NCBI GenBank assembly: GCA_004335835.1
Contig: RWJK01000193.1
Coordinates: 62,001-126,000 of the forward strand
Origin: Scenedesmus sp. ARA3
Taxonomy: Eukaryota > Chlorophyta > Chlorophyceae > Sphaeropleales > Scenedesmaceae
Direction: 5' to 3'
DNA length: 64,000 nt
In this document: piece by piece, positions 12,901-24,000 of the stretch
Layout of the letters: the number at the start of each line of letters is the position of its first letter
Numbering within the stretch: position 1 is the first letter of the stretch
Program-made: the position numbers and the translations under genes
The notes under the pieces: model-generated
Seen by the model: only the letters and a program-made list of their open reading frames with translations
The model's database searches: none
Told to the model about the DNA's origin: nothing

Positions 12901-15166
12901 GCAGCCAGACTACACCTTCGCCCTGCAGTTCATCAAGGCCAGCATGACACAGCGGGTGGAAGACATCAGGCCGAGGCTCAAACCAGACCTGACTTACGAT
13001 CCCGCAGCAAGATGCATCTTGTACACGCCCAAGCAGCTGCAGCGGCTGCTGCAGCTTGTGCGCGACCTGAGCATCTTGTCATCAACGCTGAGCCTGGCAG
13101 CTCGGCCACGCAAGGCTGAGATTCTGGCAGATGTGGTGGCATCCAACCTGGGCTCCGTGCGCAGCCTGCAGCTGTCAGCAGCCAGCAGCGGGCCCTTCAG
13201 GCTCTGCGGCAGGACAGTGCAGTTGCTGCGGAACGTCATTGCGCCGCCTGTGCCCCCCAGCCCATCACCTGCTGTGCTACCCTCTCCGTTACCACCACAA
13301 CCCTTTGCAAGCCCCTCACCATCACCATCCCCAAGTAAGTGCCGCTGCATCAAGCACTGTGGCTACCCACTGCAGAATGCCCTGAACCAACAACATAACA
13401 CTTGAGGCAGGTTTCCAGATGTCAATGTTTTTTTGGGTTACCAGGGGGGACGGAATCCTACTGGCTCGCTACCACAGCACAATTGGGCAAGCCCAACTGC
13501 CGGGAGCGGGAGGCAATGCCTCACCAGCAGAACACGTCACAACACCCTATACCGGAGGTGTCCAGCGCCCGTCAATGTTGAATATATACACCTGTGCTGA
13601 GAGCACACACTTTGTGCAACCCAGACACATTGCTGCATGTTGCGATGTGGACCACAGTGTGATTGAAGGAATGCTTGCGTCAATCCTTGCAGGGAGCAGT
13701 TGCCCTGAAAGCAGAGAGCGTCGCTGCTATCAACAGCAGCCACACTGCTGTGCTTCAAGCAGATGTCGCAGGAATCACAATCCTGGCAGCTCCCTCAAAC
13801 ATGCCGCGATGTGTGCTAGAGTCATTTATGTGAGCTGCAGTGTATGGTTACACACTTAGTCAGTGTGCTTGGCATGCACTAATCCTTGTCGCCATCGCCA
13901 ATGGGATCGGTGTGTTTTGGGTCACCATCACAACTGGCCAATTATTGTTTCTGCTCTGCAGGTGATGATGCCAGCAGCTGCAGTTTGTCACGTGCCAGTG
14001 ACCCTGCCTGCAAGCGGTGCGTACGTGGCATTGCCATGGGTAACTACCACCTTTGTGTAATGCTCTTCGATGGCAGCTTGGAGTGCGCAGGATACAACAG
14101 AAACGGACAATTATGGAATGGCTTGACCGAAGACTCCATGGACCTCGTCGCTGCATCTGCCCTAGCTGGCCTTGACATCACCAGTGTTGGCAATGGTTGG
14201 TCACATGGTTGTGTCCTGACAGCCGCGTCAGAAGGCGGTAACAGAGTCTTGTGTGTGGGTGACGGCAAGGACGGCGAGCTCGGTGATGGTGAGCTCAGCA
14301 CCTCCATGGTGCCTGTGGCTGTGCAAGGCTTGCAGCCGTCCCGCATCGTACAGTTGGCTGTTGGCGGGGATATCAGCTGTGTGGTCTATGCTGACCCAGA
14401 TAGCTTGGTACAATGTTGGGGGGATTTTCGCCAGCATCCAACTTTGGGTGACGTGTCAGACGTTTACGCTGTTGCTACAACAATACCCGGCACAACTGGG
14501 GCAAGGGCCTTGGCTGTTGGCACAAGTGCCGCGTGTGCTGTTTTGAAAAACTTTACAGTCGTCTGCTGGGAACCATCATCATACTTCAGGGAGTATGTTA
14601 CTGCTGAGCTGGTTGAGGGCCTGCAAAACGTTGGGCGGATTGCTGCGGGGGGATTCTATGGATGTGCCATTGTGCCAGGGAGTGGTTTGGCTGAAGATGC
14701 CGTTTGGTGCTGGAACTTGATACCATCTGCCGTCTCTGATGTCATAACAAGTACTAACATCCGCAACACACCACGCAGGGTTGTGGGGCTGCCGCCTGGC
14801 ACTGTTGTTGATGTGGTGGCAGGGTCTAACCATGCATGTGTTCTTGTCAAGGGCACGGCTGCACTGGGCGGGGACGTGTACTGCTGGGGCTTTAACGACT
14901 ACGGGCAGTTGGGACAAGGGTACGTGAACGCCACATCGGGGACTGACGGGGTGTTTAATGCAACTACTGGCACCAGCACGCCGTTACGTGTCAAGGGGCT
15001 CAGCGATGTCACAGCATTGTACGGAGGTTCAGCTGCTACCTGTGCAGTCACTGCATCACAGCAAGTGATGTGCTGGGGAGACAACGGTTATGGCATGCTT
15101 GCCATTAGTGGTAGAATGTTTGAAGGTGTTGCTGAGCCTGCTGCCATGCAGGGGTTGTGTGCTTAA
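9759..15166 (+). CDS. Secreted papain-type (C1A) cysteine protease fused to RCC1-like repeats, 917 aa
   Basis: Exons: 9759-9934, 10362-10647, 10843-10970, 11307-11488, 12208-12487, 12838-13334, 13962-15166; all junctions are in phase. The N-terminus (MRHGWQWAACAVLAVLSAADA) reads as a signal peptide and is followed at once by 31 Gln. The protease part carries the papain signatures: NQGACSSC with catalytic Cys near residue 162 (10864-10866), VMHAVFCYGW with His near 327 (12414), and KNSWGPKWGLDG with Asn near 350 (12483), the last spanning a splice junction. The Trp usually following the catalytic Cys is Val. Residues ~484-516 are a Pro/Ser linker like algal wall proteins. Residues ~517-917 form RCC1/BLIP-II-like repeats (for example DVYCWGFNDYGQLGQG). 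A secreted or vacuolar protease with a propeller-type binding domain is inferred. The exon-7 junction (AAG..AGT, Pro-Ser-Asp) supports one gene rather than two. Confidence 0.8.
9837..9929 (+). repeat. (CAG)30 with one CAA, coding for 31 Gln
   Basis: Thirty CAG and one CAA run directly after the predicted signal peptide of the cysteine protease, just before the first donor. The near purity of the tract suggests length instability. Confidence 0.9.
11693..11820. repeat. AT-rich TATATT microsatellite in a protease intron
   Basis: About 120 bases of degenerate TATTTATATTATAT-type repeat lie in the intron between 11488 and 12208. They are sharply different from the GC-rich surroundings. Confidence 0.85.
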
Positions 15167-15210
15167 CAGCCTGGGCAAGCTGTTGTGTGCTTAACAGCCT
15201 GGACAAGCTC
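15155..15210 (+). repeat. 28-bp tandem duplication across the protease stop codon
   Basis: The unit beginning TTGTGTGCTTAACAGCCTGG occurs at 15155-15182 and again at 15183-15210 with one mismatch. The first copy contains the end of the reading frame (VCA-stop). Confidence 0.85.
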
Positions 15211-16142
15211 AGTGTTGCAACACTGAGGCTGATCAAGGCTGGCTGCAACCCACAGTTGTGGGTTGCAGCCAGCCATGCATGACTGATCATATAATCAGCC
15301 TGCTGCACAGTGTGAGCTGCGGCCTAAAGACTCGGTGGTGATGAACTTGCAAATACTGTCACCAGAGAGTCTGTTTGATGTTTGCCGCATACAACTGCAG
15401 CAGTTGCTGAGTCGATGCGAGCCAGTGACGTGGGGACGCGGGAACAAAACGCACGTTGGTGGCACTGCATCAGGGCAAGTATCCCTCATCCCTCACCCTG
15501 TGCATTGTGACGAGCAAAGGCTACAAGATGGGAAGACTGTCGTCTCTGAGCCAATAACAGGCTCATCGCTGATGACCAGGCGACCACTGAATGCAACAAT
15601 CAACATCTGTAACTGGCCAGTTGTCACCCGCACTCTAGTTTACTGACAAGCTGCGCTATGGCAAGCCATTCCTCATCCTGACTACACAAACAGCAGCCGT
15701 CCGTCTCTTAGCCACTGAATCGCATCTGCCAGCTCCGAAGATCCCTTCATCACCAGTGGAGGGATCCTATTTCACAGCTCCTCAACACCCCACAGCCTGC
15801 CCAAGGCACAGCAGGCGCACGGCATCCAATGTGCATCACCTGTCACCGTCAGGGAGGCCACACCGTGCACAGTGCTATGTGTGAAACGAAATCCAATCCA
15901 AGATGGTGCCAGGATTCACATGTAACTATCCCCTCTCAAAATGACTTTGTGGCATGCAGGGGTCACAATCGCCAAACATGCTACAAACAGGCAATATGCC
16001 ATGATGTTGAGCTTCGCATGCTGCCTGCCTGCGATCCCGCACCTACATACGCCCTACCTAGCTCAAACAGCACTAGTCCAGCTGCGCTGCACCACACCAG
16101 CCCCGTCTCGCCTGCTGTTGCTGCTACTGCTAGTGTCACTGC
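15167..16142. other. Intergenic region between convergent genes
   Basis: Contains the tandem duplication and hairpin just after the protease stop, a TGTAA at 15608-15612, and a block at 15897-15942 that recurs at 54486-54531. No gene is supported. Confidence 0.5.
15237..15274. repeat. Perfect 18-bp-arm hairpin after the protease gene
   Basis: GGCTGGCTGCAACCCACA at 15237-15254 is followed, after GT, by its exact reverse complement to 15274. It lies about 70 bases past the stop codon, in the likely 3' UTR. Confidence 0.8.
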
Positions 16143-19100
16143 TCATGCTGCAGCTGTCACCAGCGGCTGCGCCTTGCCCGCTGCTGCTGCAGCGCTGTGC
16201 ACCTTGGACCCCTTACCGCTGCCGCCAGCCAACCACGCCCACACCCAGCTGCTGCCACTGCTGCTGCTCTTACTGCTGCCCTTCTCGTAGCTGCTGCTGC
16301 TGTCCCCGGGGCGGTAGTTCCCGAATGCGGGTGGCCACAGCAGCAGCCGCAGCCAGCACCATGGCCACGGCAGCTGCCGCGCCGCATACTGCAGCCCCAT
16401 CTTGCTGCACACGTCATAGATCACCTCCAGTGCATAGTCCAGGTCCTCCTTTGTGTGGCTTGCTGAGATGCACACACGGCAGCGGCTCATGAGCAGCGCA
16501 GTTGCAGGGAAGCCTACCACCACCATGGCAATGCGGCGCTGCAGGCAGCGGCGCGAGATGCCGGAGATGTAGCAGAGGTGGTAGACCATGATGGGCATGA
16601 TGGGCGAGTCCCAGTCGCCCAGCACGTGCAGGCCCATGTCCTGCAAGCGGCGCCTGCAGCAGCAGCAGCAGCAGCAGCGGTGCGGTGAGCAAACAGAAAA
16701 TGAGCAGCATGTTACGCATGACAGGGCAACGATGCGCAGGCCTGCACAATGCAGCCAGCAGCAAACCTGCGCGATGCTCGCCGTGACAAGCAGCGTGACT
16801 GGATGCGCTAGCGCAAGCGAGAAAGCAAGAAAACCACAAACACCAGTGAAAAGCATCAGGCACCGCCACATGCCCAAAAACCACTAGCAAGCACCCACCT
16901 GAAGTAGTTGCTGTTGTCCTTCAGCTGCCGGATCTTGCGCGCGCCCCTGTCGCTGCCGTCCTCGCCGCGCATCAGCCGGATGGCGCTGATGATCTGCTGC
17001 GCCACGCCGGGCGCCATGCTGGTGGCGTACAGGTGCGCGGGGCAGTGCCGCCGCAGGTAAGCAATGAGCTGCTTGCTGCCCGCGATGTAGCCGCCCGCTG
17101 AGCCAAACGACTTGGTGAAGGTGCCTGCAAGACAGCAACCAGCAGCGGCAGCGGCAGCAGCAGCATTGGGTTAGGGTGCTTTGAGAGCGCATGCTGTGGC
17201 GCAGCGCAACATGTCACAAGCCCTCAGCGGACGGTGGTGATTGGTGATGCCTGCACGCGCAGCTGGCCATGTTGATGTCGTTGCACTTAGCTTACATACT
17301 AAGGCTCGACTTTGCCAATACCACTGCTACTGTTGCTGCTGTCGTCCTTGCTGCAGCCACCCACCCATGAGCACGTCCACGTCGCGCGGGTCCACCCCTG
17401 CGTGCTCGCACAGCCCGCGGCCGCTGGCGCCCATGCAGCCGATGCTGTGCGCCTCATCAAGGTACAGGTAGGCCTTGTAGCGGTGCTTGAGCGCCACCAG
17501 CTCCCGCAGCAGCGTGGTCTCGCCCTCCATGGAGTAGATGCCCTCCACCATGATGATCACCTGGCGGTAGCAGCAGCGGCAGCAGCACATCGTACACATA
17601 TCAACAGTGTGTCGACCTGACACGCAACTGCGCCCACGTTCTGGCATCTGCCCGCATTACACGATGCTTCAAGCACGTGCATGCCGTCACTTGGTGGGAT
17701 TGCTGCTGCTGGTGGCTGCACGCTGCTAGGTTGCTTTTGCTGCTGCTGCTGCGTCTACAGCCATTGTACTAGCCAACTGCAGCGCTCACAGCCTGTCAGC
17801 AGGCTGGCGCACCTTCTTCCAGGGCCTGTGTGTGCGCGGCTGCCCCTCAGCGATGTGCCACCGCAGCAGCTTCTCAAGGTGCGCCATGTCGTTGTGCCTG
17901 AACACCTTGACCTGCGCATGCACACAAACACATAATGAGACATTGCAGCAATGGCGCAGCTGATGCAAACAGCGGGGGCGGGCGCACAACCGCGCATTGA
18001 ATGTGCACAGCGCGACAGGCCTGCAAGCAGGCAGGCTGCCGTCATACTACTTCATGCTAGCGCTGTGTGCTATTGGCATGGCAGACCAGCAGCATCACCA
18101 TTTGTCCAGGCTCAACAGCACTTTTGCGCTGCGGCTGAGCTTGGGCTGCGCGTGAAGCTTGCCATCAAGCCACAGACCCGCATGCGTGGCAGCACACCCA
18201 CAGGCACCCACCTTGGCACCGCTGGCCTTCACACCCGCCACAATGCTGGTGTGGTTCAGTGCATCGCTCAGCACCAGCGAGCCAGGCCCCGCAATGGCAG
18301 GGATGCTGGCTGCATTGGTGGCAAAGCCCATGCCGAAAGTGATGGCATCCTCCTGGCCTATGTACTCCGCTACCAGCTGCTCCAGCTCCCTGTGGATAGC
18401 ACTGGTGCCTGCAGGACAGCAGCAGCAGCAGCAGCATGCCGAAGCACAGAGGCAGCGTCAGCCACCACACAACTGCACGCAACTGCTGGCACCAAGCTGC
18501 ATGCAATTCTCCACCATTGCAGTGCTGTCCTGCAAGCGCTCCGTTATCTCCAGCAACAAGCCCCTGCTCCATACACGACAATTCAGCCTTTTCTGAACTG
18601 CAGCCGCAAGCTCTTGGAGAGCAGCAACCTGACCAACATCCACAACCAGCAACGTCAAGCCCCCAGGCAGCCAAAGCCAACCAGCCAAGCCGCCTCACCT
18701 GCTTCTGTGCGTGAGCTGCATGTGGACACGCCCCAGTCTGCCAGCGAGTCCAGCACGCGTGGCGTGCAGTACTCGTCAGCTGCTGCAAAGCCCAGGTAGT
18801 TGTATGAGCCCAGGTTGAGGCAGCGCCGCGTGCCACCCACCAGGTCCGGCTGTGTGCTCATGCTGAAGATGCATGTGACAAGCACGTGTACAGAAGGCAG
18901 CAGGAAGCAAGCAAAGAAGAGGTCACTTATCAGCGCAGTTTTGCGCGGCAGCTCAGCGGTTGCGACAACGAATGGCACGGAGTAGTCAACGCTGGGAGGC
19001 GCAATGCCGCCTTGCAAAGCACTGCATGCTGAAACAAATCCTCAGCTGCTGCAAAGCACACAGAAAGCCATCTGGCGGTTGACAGCCACTGCTGCAGCTG

Positions 19101-19887
19101 GCCTGCACATGCTCGGTCTTCTCCTGCTGGCGCAAGTTTAGATATGCGGAGGACTGGCATCTGCTGGCAGTTTGCAGCTGCTGGCATAAAGGGTGCTGCG
19201 CAGCTGTCACTCACGCCTTGCCGTCTATGTCTACTCGCTCCATGACATCAATCCAGGCGCCGGGAGCGCTGGATATCGGCCTGTTGTAACAATCCTGCAA
19301 GCATGATAGGAAATGAGAAGGGTGACAATGTCAATTCCAGTCCTTGCGGGCACAGGCGTGCAGCAGCGACAGCGTGTAGGCTGACAATTGATGAACAAAC
19401 CAAGATGGCGCTGCATGAGCTATGGCACGCCACCTCTGAATGCTGAGCAGCACTGGCAGCTGCCTGCTGCTGATGATGAACAGCAGCTACGCTGTGCTGA
19501 CACTGCTCAAGAGCTGCGTGACAGCTGCTCCCATGTGTCGCCAGGTGCTGGGCAAGGCATGCTGGACAAGGCATGCTGCGCCGAGCATGCCACGCACGTG
19601 TATTCTTCTGTACATGCGCCTGTTGTAGAAGTCCTCTCGCTGGTCTGATAGGTCTGCATAGCCCTGCAGGGTGTGAACGCAAGACATCAAGCATTTATGA
19701 CAGTGATTGATGATCAGGCAGCAACACAAGTGCCTGGTTGACTCTGGCAAGCCAGCTCAGGTGTGTTTCTGCTGCAGCAACTTGCAGGGCGGGCCTCAAC
19801 AACTGCATCACTCTGCTCACCTTCCTCGTCTGCGGCCGCCTCCAAAACAGATCCCTTATTCTGCCACAAAATATGACGATGGACAGC
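16143..19887 (-). CDS. LCB2: Serine palmitoyltransferase subunit LCB2 (5' end unresolved)
   Basis: Exons in transcription order: 19887-19821, 19663-19598, 19294-19215, 18862-18699, 18408-18212, 17911-17813, 17560-17365, 17124-16899, 16653-16143; every junction keeps phase. This is the PLP-binding catalytic subunit, which condenses serine with acyl-CoA at the ER as the first step of sphingolipid synthesis. Family hallmarks run the whole length: [73 protein letters not shown], and [17 protein letters not shown] whose Lys (17111-17113) should form the Schiff base. [11 protein letters not shown] and [12 protein letters not shown] close the core. At least 534 residues are covered, against ~490 in plants. 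The excess is a Ser/Gly/Ala tail after the core. The first exon starts one base into a codon, so one more upstream exon with the start and N-terminal membrane segment is missing, probably near 19.9-20.2 kb. Confidence 0.92.
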
Positions 19888-21032
19888 CTGCACGCAGAGA
19901 CTAGTTCAGGCACTCAAGCACACCAGAACGGAATGCTAGCTGCCACTAGGGTAATCCTGCCACGGGTGTACTCACGCCCACGTGCATATCGCATTTATAT
20001 ACCAAGGCGCGTTCGGATGATGCGCCTGGCCCATGGTGTGCTAGTTCAGCATCGACAGGGCCAGCTGGCTTGCAGAAGTCACAGCCTTCAACAACACGTG
20101 TCAAGTATAGAACTTGCGTGCAAAACACAAACAATCATGAAGTCGCAGTCCGTGGCACACTTGATGGGGTGGTGACTGTCACTGGCATTGTTAAGCTGGA
20201 GAAGTCCGCCTGTGTGCTGTCATGCGGTGTTTAGGGCGCATCACCTGCCGCGTGTGCAGTTTTTGACTGCTCCTATTGACCATACATGAAGCACTTTGAT
20301 TGATCACGCTGGCACGGCATGGGCTGGCCCTTGTTTTGACCAGCTGTTGACTGCAGCCTACCAGCTATTAGGGGCAAACGAGTGCAGCTGCGGTGTAGAA
20401 AGCGGCTATGCAGCAGGTGCAGTCAAAGGAAGCCTCACTACCCGCGCATGGCTGGGCATATGCACACCAAGGCAGTTCTCGCCACTTCCGCATGTACACT
20501 CACTGTGCCTGCCAGTGCCCGCTGTCGGCCATGCTCACATACACACAGCATAAATTTTTTGCAGGTGACACAAATTGCGTGTACATCCAGCCACATCGGA
20601 TCTTGGCAGCCAGTTACATCATGAAGACCTCTGCAGCTCTGGTGCCGCAACAGGAAGACGCAGCTGCAGCCTGTTTGGCAGGCAGAGCAACGAACGACTC
20701 CAGCTTGGGCCAGCCAACAACAGCAGCACGCCTCACGGGTTGGTAGCAAGCCCTATAAGGAGATAACATCCAACCTTGGCCAGCTATCAGCTGGCTAGTT
20801 AGCTGGCTACAATAAAAACAGTAGAAATATGGTGTGCAGCCAGCAGCGAGCTACACCAAGCTGTACAGCTGCATCTGCTGCTGATGGCGCAGCAGCATCA
20901 CCAGCCAGGCTCCCTTGCTAGCTACCAGTCCATAACAGCAGCAGCAGCAGCAGCAGCTGCACTCCAGCACCTCGCCAATCCAGGCTGACGGCACCACTGC
21001 AACTGGGAAAAGCATTTGCTGAGCCAGCGGTG
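19888..21032. other. Region upstream of LCB2 and downstream of ClpR gene
   Basis: Must hold the missing first exon of LCB2 and the ClpR 3' UTR. I could not place the LCB2 start codon with confidence. A short (CAG)n lies at about 20935-20957. Open frames near 20.3-20.75 kb on + have no recognisable domain. Confidence 0.4.
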
Positions 21033-24000
21033 TCACCGGCTGTACTGCGTCACCAGCTGGTCCAGGTCCAGCTGCTCAAACTGCTCCGCAGACATCTTCT
21101 CCACAGCAGACACCAGCGCCTTGTAGTCAACCTGCAGCAGCAGCAGCAGCAGGCAGAGAGCAGCGTCGGCACGGGCCAGGAATATGTGCGCACAGCAAGC
21201 ACCGAAAACATAAGAACACTTCATTCGGAGTGCCGAATTTCACAAAACATTAGCAATGGCCAAGCTGCTGTTCTCTGCTGCCTGCCTGACACCAATCCAC
21301 GAATGACGAGGCAATGCACTAGTCACACAGGGGCTGAACCAAGCCAAGAGGCTTGAAAGACTCTGCTTCCCATGACTTGAACATAGACCAGCAAGTCGTT
21401 GCTCCCATGAGTCGAACGGCACAACAGGCGACTTATCCGATGATTGCAGCTGCAGTGCCTCACCTCGCCTCCCTGTGCGGGCTGTGTCTTGGGCAGCTTG
21501 GCAAAGTCCGCCTCCCATGACTCGGGCAGCTGCACGCGGCGCGAGTTGAGCTGGCGCTGCACGTTGCGCTCAGCATACCTGCGGTAGCAGCAGCAGCAGC
21601 AGTAGCGGCGCAGCGCTTGATGAGTGTACGCACAGCACAAACAGAGACTGCAACCTTGTGCACACACTTCAGCTCCTCTGCCACAGCACAGCGGGCAAGG
21701 CTCCAGCTGTCATGACAATCACACATCGGTGCACACATCGGCGTCGTCCAACACAACGTTCAACACAAACACGACATAACAACGGGCCTTGCACAAGCCA
21801 GGCATTCCAAACCCCACCTCTCAGCGTTGAGCAGCGCCAGCTTGAGGCCGTCGGCGTTGAAGGGCACCTGCACGCTCTCGGCCCTCAACGCTTCACCCCC
21901 AGCAAACATGAAGCTCATGTGACAAGACCCTATGCGTCACACAACCCCAGGGTTTCATAGGCGCGCCTCTCAGCGTTGAGCAGCGCCAGCTTGAGGCCGT
22001 CGGCGTTGAAGGGCACCTGCACGCTCTCGGCCCTCAACGCTTCACCCCCAGCACACATGAAGCTCATGTGACAAGACCCTATGCGTCACACAACCCCAGG
22101 GTTTCATAGGCGCACCTCTCAGCGTTGAGCAGCGCCAGCTTGAGGCCGTCGGCGTTGAAGGGCACCTGCACACTGTCGCCGCCGTCTGCCAGCGCCTCTG
22201 CCGGGAACATGTCGCGGGCGCGCTGCATGTCTGCCTCGTAGGTGGAGGTGTTGGGCTTGATCTTGCGAGCCGCCTCGCGGTAGCACTCGCGCAGCTGCTG
22301 TGCGCGCACCTGCAGATGAGTTAACAGCAGGCGAAGCCAGCGGCAGGATCAGTGACAGCCTGCTACATGTGTTCAGTGACAACCGCGCAGCAGCGCTTGA
22401 GACAACTGCGCCAGGAGTTTGTTGGCAGCAATGGAGGAGTGGAGGAGTAGAGGAGTGGCGCTACGCCACACTGTGAGAACATGGTCAAGACACGGATGTG
22501 TCCAGCTGCTGCAGATTCACATGCAGGAGTAGTCTGTCACTGACTGCCTGCACACTCCCCACACCGCCTCACACTTCACACCAGAGCCGCACTCGAGCCA
22601 TACCTCTTTGAACTGGTCCTTCTTGCTGTACTTCTCCTGCAGCTGCAGGTACTCCTTCTACTGCCTGCCTCAACCACACTACAGCCCCCTCACAATTTTG
22701 CTATCCCAAGCCTTGCGTCACACCTTTTTGAACTGGTCCTTCATGCTGTACTTCTCCTGCAGCTCCAGGTACTCCTTCCACTGCTCCAGCCGCCCATCTG
22801 ACTCAGCGCGGCCCGACTTGAGCCAGTACACCGCAGCCTTCTCAGCCTTGGCGGCATCAGGCGCGATGACCTCATCAATCAGCCCATACTCCAGCGCATC
22901 CTGCAAGGCAGTGAGGCAAGCAGGAGTGGTCAGCAATGTGAGGCCAGCAAGATGAGCCAGTACACTACAGCCTTCTCAGCTGTAGAGGCGTCGGGTGCAA
23001 CGACCTCATCAAGGCCGGGCTCTAGCGCGTCCTGCAAGGCTACATGAAACAGAACAATGAGTAGTGTCGGCAGGTTGGGGTCATGGCTTCCAGCCCGAGA
23101 CCACGGCCTTCTCAGCCTTGGCAGCATCAGGAGCAATCACCTCGTCGATCAGGCCATACTCCAGCGCATCCTGCAGGCCGGGCAACACAGAGAAGGCCAG
23201 CACCAAGGTGCAGTCAGCAACATGCAGAGATACACCAGGGTGATATACCACCCTCCGCATGCCCCTGCGGGCGCATGTACAGCCACACATAGGATTATCA
23301 AACACAGCTACAGCGCTGCAGTTGCAAGACAGCAGCAAACACACACTGCACAATAGACAACACACGCGCCGCACCTGCGGCCGCATGTACAGCGGGCGCT
23401 GCATGTCAGCGTCCAGCTTGTCACTTCTATTGTATGAAATGTAACGAAATCGCACAACAGCATTGCTGCAGACACACAGCAACAGCAAGTGCTGCCCTCG
23501 CACCTGCGGCCGCATGTACAGCGGGCGCTGCATGTCCGCGTCCAGCTTGTCAACGCCCCATCCCGTGGCGATGCTCATGCAGCGCAGCAGCTCGCGCTTG
23601 TAGTCCAGCACCTCGCGCCACTTGATGTGCACCTCGATGGCCTGGCGCTGACCCGTGGGCGGCACGCGCGGCTGCTGCAGCATGGCTGCGGGCAGGAGGT
23701 GGAGGTAGCAGCGTGTGTGGTGAATGTTGTGGGTGGGTGCGGGGGTTTCTGAGAGGGTCCATGTGACTCAACCACACGATTCTGTCAGGCTACCTACGTG
23801 TTCACTTGCAGCCACACCTCTGCCCTGGCCGCCACTGCTGCTGTGGCAAGCTTTGCGGCGACGGGTGCCAGCACAAGACGTTCACAACATTGCTGCTGCT
23901 GCGGCGGCGGCGTCAACGCTGCTGCTGCAGCTCCCACAGTGCCCAACATTAGCTGCTACTGCACCTGCTGCTGGTGCTGCTCAGCCAGTGGGAACAGCAA

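Noticed and set aside
13419..13859. Possible extra exon of the protease-RCC1 gene
   Set aside because: The flanking exons join in phase without it, and it has no RCC1 or protease motif.
20296..20766. Possible small plus-strand gene near 20.3-20.75 kb
   Set aside because: An acceptor-like TTTTTTGCAG precedes an open stretch, but no domain or complete exon chain could be supported.
21030..21356. Plus-strand frames across the ClpR gene
   Set aside because: They are antisense to exons with clear ClpR motifs.
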